In this document: one piece after another, positions 22,886 through 31,615 of the stretch
Numbering within the stretch: position 1 is the first letter of the stretch
Layout of the letters: each line of letters opens with the position of its first letter
NCBI RefSeq assembly: GCF_001428865.1
Contig: NZ_LMIV01000002.1
Coordinates: 504,903-568,902 of the forward strand
DNA length: 64,000 nucleotides
Source: Sphingomonas sp. Root241
GTDB lineage: Bacteria; Pseudomonadota; Alphaproteobacteria; Sphingomonadales; Sphingomonadaceae
Reading direction: 5' to 3'
The notes under the pieces: generated by a model
What the model was told of the DNA's origin: nothing
Databases searched by the model: none
Seen by the model: only the letters and a program-made list of their open reading frames with translations
Program-made: the position numbers and the translations under genes

Positions 22886-25210
22886 TCATGGCGCCGTCGC
22901 GCTCACCACCTGCACCAGTTGCGCTGCATCCTGGCCCAGGGGCAATCTGGTCTTGCTGGAGAGCGTCCGGCTGCCGTCGTTCCAGACGAGCTCGGTCTTC
23001 GTTCCGCCGCCCCGGCGATACGCATTGGTGATGCCGTCGTCGTCATACAGAGTGAATCGTGCGTCCCGGCCCGGATAGACGCGGATCGCCTGCAGCTTCT
23101 GCTTCTCCGCCGTGCTCGAGACCGGCACGCCCATGGGCAGGATCGATCCGGCCCGGACAAAGACCGGAATCCGCTCGATCGGCGCCGCGGCGTCGATCGT
23201 CTGGCCGCCGGTGTATCGCCGGTTGGTCCAGTAATCGTACCAGTCGCTCCCCTTGGGCAGATAGACGCGGCGGCTGGTGTGCCCCTGTTCGGTGACCGGC
23301 GCCACCAGGAACGCCGGCCCGAGCATATACTCGTCGCCGATATTCACGACCGCCGGATCATCGGGGAAGTCCATGAAGAGCGCGCGCATGAACGGTGCGC
23401 CCGTCTCGTAGGTCTGCCGCCCGAGCGAATAGAGATACGGGATCAGCGCATAACGGAGCCGCAGATAATCGGCGAGGATCGGTTCGGCGGCGCTGCCATA
23501 TTCCCAGATGGCGGTCGCCGGGCGCTGGCCGTGGATGCGCAGCGTGGGCGTGAAGGTGTTGTACTGGAACCAGCGCACGAACAGCTCGGGATAGTCGGTA
23601 TAGTCCTGGCCCATGGCGGTGGCGCCCTTCGGATCGACGAGCACCGGACGCTCCGCTTTGGGGCCGCTCGGCCACATCCAGCCGCCGGTGTCGCTTCCCC
23701 AATACGCCAGTCCGCTCGCAGTGAAGTTGAGACCGGTCGGCACCTGAAGGCGCAGGGCCTCCCATGTCGAATGCACGTCCGATGACCAGAACAGGGAACC
23801 ATTGCGCTGCGCCCCCAGATACGCAGCGCGCGCGAGTATCAGGTTGCGCTTGTCGGGGAAGTCGCGTGCCGACCCTTCCGCGACGCTGCTGGGGTGAACC
23901 AGGGGATAGAGGTTGTAATAGCGGTCGCCCGATCCGATCGAATAGAAATGACCGCTCGGGACGAGGTCGGGCTCGGTTTCGTCGAGCCAGAACCAGTCGA
24001 AGCCCTCGCTCGCGATATTGTCGCGGATCTTGCCCCAGAACCACTGCCGCGCCTCCGGATTGGTGCTGTCGAGCAGCGCGCCGGCGCGATCGGAGCGTAC
24101 TGCGAGGCCGTCCGCCGTCCGACCGTCGGCATCCTTGAGCAGCCATCCCTTGGCCGAAAGCATATCGTAATAGCGCGATTCGCGTTCGAAGCGCGGCCAG
24201 ACGCTGATGATCGAATGCAGGCCCCGGTCGTGGAGCTCCCGGTTCATGCCCGCAGGATCGGGGAAGGCGTTCCGATCGATGTCGAGCTGTCCCATCCGGG
24301 TCCAGTGGAACCAGTCGAGGACCATGATGTCGAGCGGGTACTTCCGGCTGCGGTAACCCTCCGCGACGCGCATCAGTTCGTCGCGGCTTTCGTAGCGCGC
24401 CTTGCTCTGGATGAGCCCAAATGCTGCCTTTGGCGGGAGGGGCGTCTCGCCGGTCAGCTTCGCATAGCCGGCATATAGCTCGTCGGTGCTTTTCCCGGTA
24501 ATGACGAAGAACGATACCCGCTCGCCGACCTGCGACTGGAAGCGCGTCGTGCTGTGGAGCCCGGGAGAGACGGTGGTCGCCGACGGATTGTCCCAGACGA
24601 TGCCATAGCCCTTGTTGGTGACGAGGAAGGGCACGCATACCGTCTCGCCAGCCGGCGCATCATAATTGTGGCGGCAGTCGATCGTGCGCCCGCGCAGGTC
24701 GAGGATTCCCTCCTGGTTCTGCCCCAGGCCGTAATAATGCGTGTCGGCGGTGTCGGCGAAGCTCGCACCGGTACGGAAGGTCTTTTCCCCGTTTACCGTC
24801 TGCGGTGCCAGCTCCCAGCCGTTCATGCGGGTGATCGCGCGCCCGTCCACACCCGCGATGGAGATCGACACCGGCGGGAGCGAGGGCGCGAAATATCGCT
24901 CCATCTGGGACGGAGGCTTGGGCCAGGGCTTGGCGTCGACCGTCACGCGAAGCGCCGGCGAAGTGAAGACGTCGCCGGATGCGTCGCTACGATGCGCCCA
25001 TCCGGCGGGATCCGCCTTGGCGTTGATCCCATAGCCCGGTCCCTGGTCGAGCTCCTTCTTGTCGAGGGCGATCGTCACATGCACGATGTTCGGGCCATAG
25101 GCCTCGATCGAGACCATGCTTCCGTTGCGGTCGACCGTTGCGAGCGATTGTGCGGCTGCGGGGCTCGCGCACAACGCCGAAGCAGTGAGCAAAAGGCAAC
25201 GAAGGTTCAT
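22886..25210 (-). CDS. GH31 alpha-xylosidase (probable)
   Basis: A 774-residue secreted GH31 enzyme with a signal peptide (MNLRCLLLTASALCASPAAA). An N-terminal beta domain leads into the barrel. The nucleophile Asp is in FDWFWLDETEPDL (WLDETEP box) and the acid/base Asp in FWSSDVHSTWEALRLQ, with WGSDTGGW nearby. The C-terminal beta domains follow from LGPAFLVAPV. The W-x-D-x-T-E-P box and the neighbours fit xyloglucan-active alpha-xylosidases better than alpha-glucosidases; exact specificity cannot be read from sequence. It lies 58 bases before the GH35 gene and 43 after the GH43 gene. Confidence 0.88.
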   Translation of the reverse strand: MNLRCLLLTASALCASPAAAQSLATVDRNGSMVSIEAYGPNIVHVTIALDKKELDQGPGYGINAKADPAGWAHRSDASGDVFTSPALRVTVDAKPWPKPPSQMERYFAPSLPPVSISIAGVDGRAITRMNGWELAPQTVNGEKTFRTGASFADTADTHYYGLGQNQEGILDLRGRTIDCRHNYDAPAGETVCVPFLVTNKGYGIVWDNPSATTVSPGLHSTTRFQSQVGERVSFFVITGKSTDELYAGYAKLTGETPLPPKAAFGLIQSKARYESRDELMRVAEGYRSRKYPLDIMVLDWFHWTRMGQLDIDRNAFPDPAGMNRELHDRGLHSIISVWPRFERESRYYDMLSAKGWLLKDADGRTADGLAVRSDRAGALLDSTNPEARQWFWGKIRDNIASEGFDWFWLDETEPDLVPSGHFYSIGSGDRYYNLYPLVHPSSVAEGSARDFPDKRNLILARAAYLGAQRNGSLFWSSDVHSTWEALRLQVPTGLNFTASGLAYWGSDTGGWMWPSGPKAERPVLVDPKGATAMGQDYTDYPELFVRWFQYNTFTPTLRIHGQRPATAIWEYGSAAEPILADYLRLRYALIPYLYSLGRQTYETGAPFMRALFMDFPDDPAVVNIGDEYMLGPAFLVAPVTEQGHTSRRVYLPKGSDWYDYWTNRRYTGGQTIDAAAPIERIPVFVRAGSILPMGVPVSSTAEKQKLQAIRVYPGRDARFTLYDDDGITNAYRRGGGTKTELVWNDGSRTLSSKTRLPLGQDAAQLVQVVSATAP

Positions 25211-25253
25211 GGCTCTTTCCTTGATGATGTGCGGCGCGGATGGAGGGTCGGCT

Positions 25254-26870
25254 TCATTGCTGTGCCGGAAGCGCGCGATAGGTCAGGTTGCGGAAGGTGA
25301 CGCTGCCCTTGCCCGACGCGTAGATGCCGGGCCGCAGGCTCAGAAAGCCATCCGCGACATTGTGATTGTAGCCGGCGACCTCAAACGAGCGTTCCTTGGT
25401 CCAGCTTTTCCCGTCCAGGCTGTGGAAGAAGGTGACGACGTTCTCGTCGTTGACGGCGCGCAGGTGCAGACGCCGCGTCGTGGCGGGACCGCCGGGGGGC
25501 CAGCGTTCCTCCTGGCCGATGCGATATGCGTGCAATTTGCCCTCGGAGAGCCCGAGCCCGCAGAACAGCTTGTCGTTGTAGAAGAGCAGCAACCCGCCCT
25601 GCGCCGCATCGTCGATCTCCAGCTCGACCGAAACTTCGTAGGATCTGTCGCCCGCGACGAACAGCAGGGGCGACGCGTCGGCCGGACCCGAGCCTTGACC
25701 CTCCAGATGCAGCACGCCGTCCTGCAGTTTCGCGCGCCGCGCATAATCGCGCCGCGACCCATGAAAGGCGAGTTTCGTATCGAAGCAATTATCGGTGAAA
25801 CCGGAGAGCGCGACCCCATGCGGACCGGTGGATGCGGGACGAGGCTTGGCGAGCGGGCGCGAGAGGTCGCCGCCGGTGGCCCTGGGCCAGCCGTCCGCGC
25901 TCCACGCCATGGGCTCGAGCAGCATCTGGCGCCCGAGTGTGCGCAAGCCGTTCTCATAGCCGTGATAGATCAGCCACCAGTCGCCCGCAGGACCCTGCAC
26001 GGGAGTCGCGTGCCCGCGCGACCACCAGGGTTCGTCCCGGTGCGCCGTCCGCACGATGGGATTGTGCGGGCAATTCTCCCACGGGCCATGGATCGATCGC
26101 GACCGGGCGACGACGACCATGTGGCTCGTCGGCGGCCCGGCAGTGCCGCCCTGGCCCGAGAACATGTAGAACCAGCCGTCCTTGCGGAGCAGCTTGGGGC
26201 CTTCGAGCGCGAAGCCCTCGATGATCCAGTCGTCGGGGATCGGCCAGCCGCCATAGACATGCTCGATTTTGCCCACAGCGGAGAGGCCGTCGTCGCTGAT
26301 GCGCACCCGGTGCCCGCCATTGAAGAACAGATAGCGCTTGCCATCCTCGCCGACCGCGTGCCCCGGATCGATATAGTTGTCGATCCGCATGTCGACCGGA
26401 TCGCTCCACGGGCCCCGCATATCATCGGCGTGGATCACCCAGGTCTTGAGCGGCCGTGCGGGATCGTTGGTGTCGAGGGCGGGGATGTAGATGTAATAGC
26501 GCCCTTCGTGCTTCGCGATATCGAGTGCCCATACCGACCCGATATGCTTGCGCAGCGCAGTCGTGAGCGGGGTCCAGTGGACGAGATCCCGCGAATGCCA
26601 GATCGGCACCCCGGGATAATATTCGAACGAGGAGAAGGTGGCGAAATAGTCGTCGCCATCCTTCAGCACATTGGGATCGGGCCGGTCGCCCGCGAGGACG
26701 GGATTGCGGTATCGGCCGTCCCCCAGATCGGCGAGGCGCTGCCCCTCGATGCCGGTCCTCCAGCCGGGCCGATCACCGGCGCGGCCGGCAGCGGCGGCCG
26801 GCGCGGCGACTCCGAGCGTGCCCGCGGCGCCCAGGGCCAGATGGAAGGCCTCGCGGCGGGTGGTTCTCAT
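25254..26870 (-). CDS. GH43 family beta-xylosidase/arabinofuranosidase
   Basis: A 538-residue enzyme with a Tat-type leader (TRREAFHLALGAAGTLGVAA). The GH43 five-bladed propeller begins with the base Asp in YRNPVLAGDRPDPNVLKDGD; the pKa-modulating Asp is in SVWALDIAKH-type context and the acid Glu in IIEGFALEGPKLL. The last 190 or so residues are a concanavalin-like beta-sandwich (FLSLRPGIYASG, GLLLFYNDKLFCGLGLS) typical of beta-xylosidase-type GH43 proteins. It overlaps the GH39 stop by four bases, so the two are co-translated. Confidence 0.88.
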   Translation of the reverse strand: MRTTRREAFHLALGAAGTLGVAAPAAAAGRAGDRPGWRTGIEGQRLADLGDGRYRNPVLAGDRPDPNVLKDGDDYFATFSSFEYYPGVPIWHSRDLVHWTPLTTALRKHIGSVWALDIAKHEGRYYIYIPALDTNDPARPLKTWVIHADDMRGPWSDPVDMRIDNYIDPGHAVGEDGKRYLFFNGGHRVRISDDGLSAVGKIEHVYGGWPIPDDWIIEGFALEGPKLLRKDGWFYMFSGQGGTAGPPTSHMVVVARSRSIHGPWENCPHNPIVRTAHRDEPWWSRGHATPVQGPAGDWWLIYHGYENGLRTLGRQMLLEPMAWSADGWPRATGGDLSRPLAKPRPASTGPHGVALSGFTDNCFDTKLAFHGSRRDYARRAKLQDGVLHLEGQGSGPADASPLLFVAGDRSYEVSVELEIDDAAQGGLLLFYNDKLFCGLGLSEGKLHAYRIGQEERWPPGGPATTRRLHLRAVNDENVVTFFHSLDGKSWTKERSFEVAGYNHNVADGFLSLRPGIYASGKGSVTFRNLTYRALPAQQ

Positions 26871-28462
26871 TTCCGGGTTCCGATCGGCTCGAGCAGTGCG
26901 AGCACCACGTCGTTGCTCCGCATCGGCACGCGCAGCGCATAGGTGCCGCTCCTTGCGACGCGCACCGTGCGCACCGTCTCGGCCAGGTCCTGCGAAAGCC
27001 CCTGCAACTCGGCCAGCTGCGACGGCGAGAGCGTGGCCGGCGAACCCATTTCGAGGTAACGCGTATGCGCGTCGTTGGCCTTGAAGCCGGTCCGGCGGAT
27101 CGACAGCCGGTACTTGCCCGGCGCGAGGCCCGCGAAGCGCAGTTCGGCCGGCGCCGCTTCCTGCGCGGGCAATACCCTGGTGAAGAACGGCCGATTGCTG
27201 AGCGTCTGTTTCGGCTGCTGCCAGTCCCAGAGCAGCACTGCGGTGCGATTTCCCTCGGTGGCGATCCAGCTCTGCGCCTCGTTCGAGGGCACTTCGCGCC
27301 CGCGCAGCAGGTTGAGATATTTGTAGGCGAAGAAGGCCGGCTTGCGGATGCCTTCGCGATTGAGGAGGCCGAACCCGCCATGGAAGGGCGTGGGGGGTGG
27401 ACCGGCTTCCTCGAACAGGTCGCTATAGGTCCAGTAGCTCATGCCCTGCGCTAACGTGCGCGTCGCCTTGAGCTTGGTCAGGATATAGGCGGCGGCGACA
27501 TAGGAATCGTGGACCGGGTCGCGCGGATTGTAGCTTGCGCTCCATTCGGTGAAGAACAGCGGCAGGCGCGGATATTGCGAGGCGGCGATCTGCGCGCGCA
27601 CGCGGCGAACGTCGCCGACGACCGCATCGGGGTTGGTCGACAGCCGATTGTCGTCCTGACCCTTCTCGTCGAGAAAGCCGCCATCGACGCCGTAGGTGTG
27701 CGTCGCGATGAAATCGACCGGGAGTCCCCGGCGGTGGGCATAATCGAGGAACTCCGGCACCCAGCCGGCGCCCGCCGTCGCGGGGCCTCCGACGCGCAGG
27801 GCCGGATCGATGGCCTTGATCGTGCGGGCGCTCGCTTCGTAAAGTTCGAAATAGGCTTTCTGGTCGGCGCGCTCCCAGAAGCCGTCGAGATTGGGCTCGT
27901 TCCAGACCTCGAAATACCAACGGCGCACTTCCTCGGCGCCGTAGCGGCTGCGCAGATGTCGCACGAACGCATCGACGAGCGCGCGCCAGGCCTTCGGCTC
28001 GGGGTGCGACGTGTTGCCCTTCCAGAAGAAGATCGTCTGGGGCGAGCTCGCCATCGCGTCAGGCGTGAAGCCGAGTTCGACGAACGGCTTGATCCCCATG
28101 CCGAGCAGGGCGTCGTAGAGCTGGTCGATCTTCGTCCAGTCATAGACGGTTCGTCCGTTCTCGACGCGAACGGTGCCGAGTACGTCGTGGAAGATGGCGT
28201 GGAAGCGGATATAGCGAAAGCCGAGCTCGTCGACGGCGAGCTTGAGCTGCGCCAGGCTCTCGGGACGGATCAGCGTTCCCGGATAATCCGATCCCACCGA
28301 GAAGTTGAACGAACGATCCAGCGGCCCGGCGGCTTTTCGCAGGTCCACCGCGATGTGCCGCGACTGCGCCTCGGCGGCAAGCTGCGGTTGCGCGGCCGAA
28401 GCCGGCGCCATCGCGCATGCGGCCGCTACCGCGAACGCCATGCCGAGTCCCTTGAAGCTCAT
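26867..28462 (-). CDS. GH39 beta-xylosidase
   Basis: A 531-residue secreted GH39 enzyme. The signal peptide is MSFKGLGMAFAVAAACAMAP to ASA. The barrel carries YIRFHAIFHDVL, the acid/base Glu in WYFEVWNEPNLDGFW, the HTYGVDGG loop and the nucleophile Glu in PLFFTEWSASYN. A C-terminal beta part (PGKYRLSIRRTGF) completes the family pattern. It releases xylose from non-reducing ends of xylo-oligosaccharides in characterised members. It overlaps the halogenase gene before it and the GH43 gene after it by four bases each. Confidence 0.92.
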   Translation of the reverse strand: MSFKGLGMAFAVAAACAMAPASAAQPQLAAEAQSRHIAVDLRKAAGPLDRSFNFSVGSDYPGTLIRPESLAQLKLAVDELGFRYIRFHAIFHDVLGTVRVENGRTVYDWTKIDQLYDALLGMGIKPFVELGFTPDAMASSPQTIFFWKGNTSHPEPKAWRALVDAFVRHLRSRYGAEEVRRWYFEVWNEPNLDGFWERADQKAYFELYEASARTIKAIDPALRVGGPATAGAGWVPEFLDYAHRRGLPVDFIATHTYGVDGGFLDEKGQDDNRLSTNPDAVVGDVRRVRAQIAASQYPRLPLFFTEWSASYNPRDPVHDSYVAAAYILTKLKATRTLAQGMSYWTYSDLFEEAGPPPTPFHGGFGLLNREGIRKPAFFAYKYLNLLRGREVPSNEAQSWIATEGNRTAVLLWDWQQPKQTLSNRPFFTRVLPAQEAAPAELRFAGLAPGKYRLSIRRTGFKANDAHTRYLEMGSPATLSPSQLAELQGLSQDLAETVRTVRVARSGTYALRVPMRSNDVVLALLEPIGTRK

Positions 28463-29997
28463 TGCGCCACCTGGCGCGCCATGGCGCAGTTCATAGCAAT
28501 ATAGTCCTCGTGGGTCGGCATCGCCTCGGCGGTGCGCGCGACGATCTCGCGCATATGGTTCATGAACTGGACGGTCTCTCCGACCGGGAGCATCGCCACC
28601 AGCGGATCGGCGGCGCGGGGGACGATGTTCTGGCCGAGCAGGACGGCGATCCAGCTCTCTTCGGTGAAGAGCGAATTATGCGCCCGGAAGATTCGCCCCT
28701 TTTCGCGCCACAATTCGATCCGCGCGGCGAGGCTGTCGGGGATGTCCATCGTGCGGCAATGATTCCAGAAATCGGAATCGGCGCGCTCGGTGGCGTGATA
28801 ATGCAGGATGATGAAATCGCGGATGTGCTCGTATTCCTCGATCAGCCAGCGATTATATTCGTCGATCTCGATTCCGCTGAAGCCGCGATCGGGGAACAGC
28901 GACATCAGGCGGAAGATGCCGGACTGGATCAGGTGGATACTCGTCGATTCGAGCGGCTCGATGAAGCCGCCGGCGAGGCCGATCGCCACGCAGTTCTTCT
29001 CCCACAGCTTCTCCCGCCGCCCGGCAGTGAAGCGAAGGAGGCGCGGATCGGCGATCGTCGGCGCGTCGAGCCCGTCGAGCAGCCGCCGCAATGCCGTCTC
29101 CTCGTCGGTATGCGCGCTCGAGAAGACGTGGCCGTTGCCCACGCGGTGCTGCAGGGGAATGCGCCAGCGCCATCCGCCGCGCTCGGCGCTCGATCGCGTA
29201 TAGGGCGTGGGTGGCGCTACGCTCGCGCTGGGCACTGCGAGGGCACTGTCGCAGGGCAGCCAATGCTGCCAGCTGCGATAGGGAACGCTTAGGGTCTGCC
29301 CGAGCAACAGCGCACGGAATCCGCTGCAATCGACGAAGAAGTCGCCTTCGATCCGCCGGCCGTCTTCGAGGACGACCGCAGTGATATACCCGTCGAGCGG
29401 GGCCTGCTCGACATTTGCGATCTTGCCCTCGATGCGAGCCACGCCGCGCGCTTCCGCATGCCCGCGCAGGAACCTGGCATAGAGGCCGGCATCGAAATGA
29501 TAGGCGTAAGCCAGGCCGGACAGTACCGCCTCGGGGTTGTTGGCGGGCTTGGCGAAGCGCCCTCGCCGGGCCGCCGCAATCGAGATGGCGTAGTCGTCTA
29601 CCGGGCCCGGATCGGCATCGCCGCCCAACAGATGCTGGCGCAGCCAGATCTGGTGGAAATTGATGCCCAGCATCGGACGGCCATATTTGCCGAAGGGATG
29701 GATGTATTTGTCCCCCCGCTTGCCCCAATCGACGAACTCGATCCCGAGCTTGAACGTGCCCTGGGTCGCGGCGACGAATTCATCCTCGTCGATGCCGAGC
29801 GCGGCATTGAAATCCAGCAGGGGAGGGATGGTCGCCTCGCCCACGCCGACGGTGCCGATCTCGTCCGATTCGACCAGGGTCACCGCGACGCCCGCATCGA
29901 CCAGGCGCGAGACCGCGGCCGCCGTCATCCAGCCGGCCGAGCCGCCGCCGACGATCACCAGCCGGGTGATCGGCGCTTCGGTCGTCGGCGGTATCAT
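28459..29997 (-). CDS. Flavin-dependent tryptophan-halogenase-like protein 1
   Basis: A 512-residue FAD enzyme of the PrnA family. The nucleotide fold is LVIVGGGSAGWMTAAA, the GVGEATIPPLLDF loop is typical, and the catalytic lysine position is TQGTFKLGIEF. The signature W-x-W-x-I-P is intact (WRWRIPLQHRVG). The FAD-closing LAGGFIEPLESTSIHL is present too. Homologues are often encoded beside TonB receptors in xanthomonads, caulobacters and sphingomonads; a few halogenate free indoles, and natural substrates are mostly unknown. It overlaps both neighbours by four bases. No flavin reductase is in the locus. Confidence 0.9.
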   Translation of the reverse strand: MIPPTTEAPITRLVIVGGGSAGWMTAAAVSRLVDAGVAVTLVESDEIGTVGVGEATIPPLLDFNAALGIDEDEFVAATQGTFKLGIEFVDWGKRGDKYIHPFGKYGRPMLGINFHQIWLRQHLLGGDADPGPVDDYAISIAAARRGRFAKPANNPEAVLSGLAYAYHFDAGLYARFLRGHAEARGVARIEGKIANVEQAPLDGYITAVVLEDGRRIEGDFFVDCSGFRALLLGQTLSVPYRSWQHWLPCDSALAVPSASVAPPTPYTRSSAERGGWRWRIPLQHRVGNGHVFSSAHTDEETALRRLLDGLDAPTIADPRLLRFTAGRREKLWEKNCVAIGLAGGFIEPLESTSIHLIQSGIFRLMSLFPDRGFSGIEIDEYNRWLIEEYEHIRDFIILHYHATERADSDFWNHCRTMDIPDSLAARIELWREKGRIFRAHNSLFTEESWIAVLLGQNIVPRAADPLVAMLPVGETVQFMNHMREIVARTAEAMPTHEDYIAMNCAMARQVAQ

Positions 29998-31556
29998 GCT
30001 GCGTTCGCGCCCTGACCGAAGCCGGACCGCTGCGCGAAGCGGACCAGTTCGCGGTTCGACGGCAGCTGGCGGATCGCGAACTCGCCCTGTTGCCGGATCG
30101 TGGCAAAGGCCGCTTTGGCTTCCTCCTCGAACCGGAAAACGCCGGCCTTGGCCGATAGATCGGTTTTCCAGCCCATCCCGTACAGGACATATTGCCAGCT
30201 GGACTCCGTGAAGATGTCCACGTTCCGATCGATATCCATCTCGTTGGGCGGCCGGAACCGCCAGCGATCGAGCAATTCCTTCAGGCTGTCGGGAACCGAG
30301 GCCGGATCGACATTGTCGCACCAGAACTGGCTGTCGCGCCGTTCGCTGAGGCAATAATGCAGCTTGATGAAATCGAGCGTGCGTTCGTAGCGGCGGCGCA
30401 TGTTGTCATTGAACTGGCGTGCCGAAGTCTCGAAATCGCCGGCCCAGGGAAAGAGATTGGCGATCACGCCTGCGGCGATTTCGGAGAAGACGATTCCCGT
30501 CGCCTCGAGCGGTTCGAAGAACCCGCTGGAGAGGCCTACCGCCACGCAGTTCTTGACCCAGTTCACTTCGCGATATCCGGCGTCGAAGCGGAACCTGCGC
30601 GCTTCCAGCTTTGCGCCGGCGGGACCGATATGGTCGCGCAGAACCCTCTCCGCCTCATCCGCGTCGCCATGCGCGGACGAATAGACGTGACCGATGCCGC
30701 GCCGGGCCTCGAGCCCGATGTCCCAGATCCACCCCGCCTGCTGGGCAGTCGAGATGGTATAGGAGGCGATCGGATCGTCGGGTCGCGCATAAGGGACCTG
30801 GATCGCCACCGCGCCGTCGCAGAAAAGCACGTCGCGGCAGGACTTCCATGGCTGGCCGAGCGCCTTGCCGATCAATTCGGCGCGGAAGCCCGTGCAGTCG
30901 ATATAGAGGTCCGCCGTCAGGACGCCGCGTTCGGCACAGCGCACCCCGGCAATCGCCCCGTCTTCGCCGAGCAGCACTTCCTGCACGGTGTCGACCAGAT
31001 GCGTCACGCCATTGGCGATGCCCTGTTCGCGGAGCAGCACGGCGAGCGACACCGCATCGAAGTGAAAGGCATAGTTCAGCGGCCCGACAAAATCGGGATG
31101 GCTCGGCAATTTGGGCGCACGGTGCGCGTCGGCCGCGCGCTTCTGCGGCGTGTTGACTTCGTCCCAATTGGCATCGCCGGCGAGGCCGAGCAGCCAGTAA
31201 GGGAGGAGCTCCGGACCATCGCGGTCGTCGGTTTCCTGAAAGGCGTGAAGATAGTGATCGCGCCCCGGCGTGCCGGGTGCATGCCGCCAGTGGACGAACT
31301 TGGCGCCTTGCTTGAAGGTGGCGCCGCAGCGGCGGACCAACTCGGCTTCGTCGATCCCGATCCGCGCCAGCGTCCTGCGGATCGTCGGGAAGGTGCCCTC
31401 GCCGACGCCGAGAATGCCGATATCGTGCGATTCCACCAGGGTGATCGCGATCCCGCCGGGCCGATCGGCGCCCAGCATCCGCGCGAGATATCCCGCCGTG
31501 ATCCAGCCGGCGGTTCCGCCTCCCACGACCAGGATTCGCCGGCCTTCGGAAACCAT
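29994..31556 (-). CDS. Flavin-dependent tryptophan-halogenase-like protein 2
   Basis: A 520-residue relative of the preceding protein. The fold start is RILVVGGGTAGWITAGYLA; GVGEGTFPTIRRTL and the lysine in GATFKQGAKFVHW follow. The W-x-W-x-I-P site reads WIWDIGLEARRG, so the proline is replaced by glycine. The FAD loop is LSSGFFEPLEATGI. The change may mean a different substrate or loss of halogenation; FAD binding looks intact. The gene starts 15 bases after a terminator that separates it from the TonB receptor gene. Confidence 0.88.
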   Translation of the reverse strand: MVSEGRRILVVGGGTAGWITAGYLARMLGADRPGGIAITLVESHDIGILGVGEGTFPTIRRTLARIGIDEAELVRRCGATFKQGAKFVHWRHAPGTPGRDHYLHAFQETDDRDGPELLPYWLLGLAGDANWDEVNTPQKRAADAHRAPKLPSHPDFVGPLNYAFHFDAVSLAVLLREQGIANGVTHLVDTVQEVLLGEDGAIAGVRCAERGVLTADLYIDCTGFRAELIGKALGQPWKSCRDVLFCDGAVAIQVPYARPDDPIASYTISTAQQAGWIWDIGLEARRGIGHVYSSAHGDADEAERVLRDHIGPAGAKLEARRFRFDAGYREVNWVKNCVAVGLSSGFFEPLEATGIVFSEIAAGVIANLFPWAGDFETSARQFNDNMRRRYERTLDFIKLHYCLSERRDSQFWCDNVDPASVPDSLKELLDRWRFRPPNEMDIDRNVDIFTESSWQYVLYGMGWKTDLSAKAGVFRFEEEAKAAFATIRQQGEFAIRQLPSNRELVRFAQRSGFGQGANAA

Positions 31557-31570
31557 CGATGCACTCCGAG

Positions 31571-31606
31571 CAAAAAATGGTGGCGGGCTTTGTGCCGCCC
31601 GCCACC
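31571..31606 (-). terminator. Intrinsic terminator between TonB receptor and halogenase genes
   Basis: Read on the minus strand: a perfect 10-bp stem GGTGGCGGGC / GCCCGCCACC with an 8-base loop, then A and a TTTTTT run. It begins 10 bases after the receptor stop (31616) and ends 15 bases before the halogenase start. It should cut most receptor transcripts here and leave the enzyme genes with partial readthrough. Confidence 0.88.
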
Positions 31607-31615
31607 AGGAGGGTG

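Noticed and set aside
28459..31556. Secondary metabolite (pyrrolnitrin-type) gene cluster
   Set aside because: Halogenase homologues alone suggest this, but all neighbours are glycoside hydrolases and a TonB receptor, with no tailoring or synthase genes.
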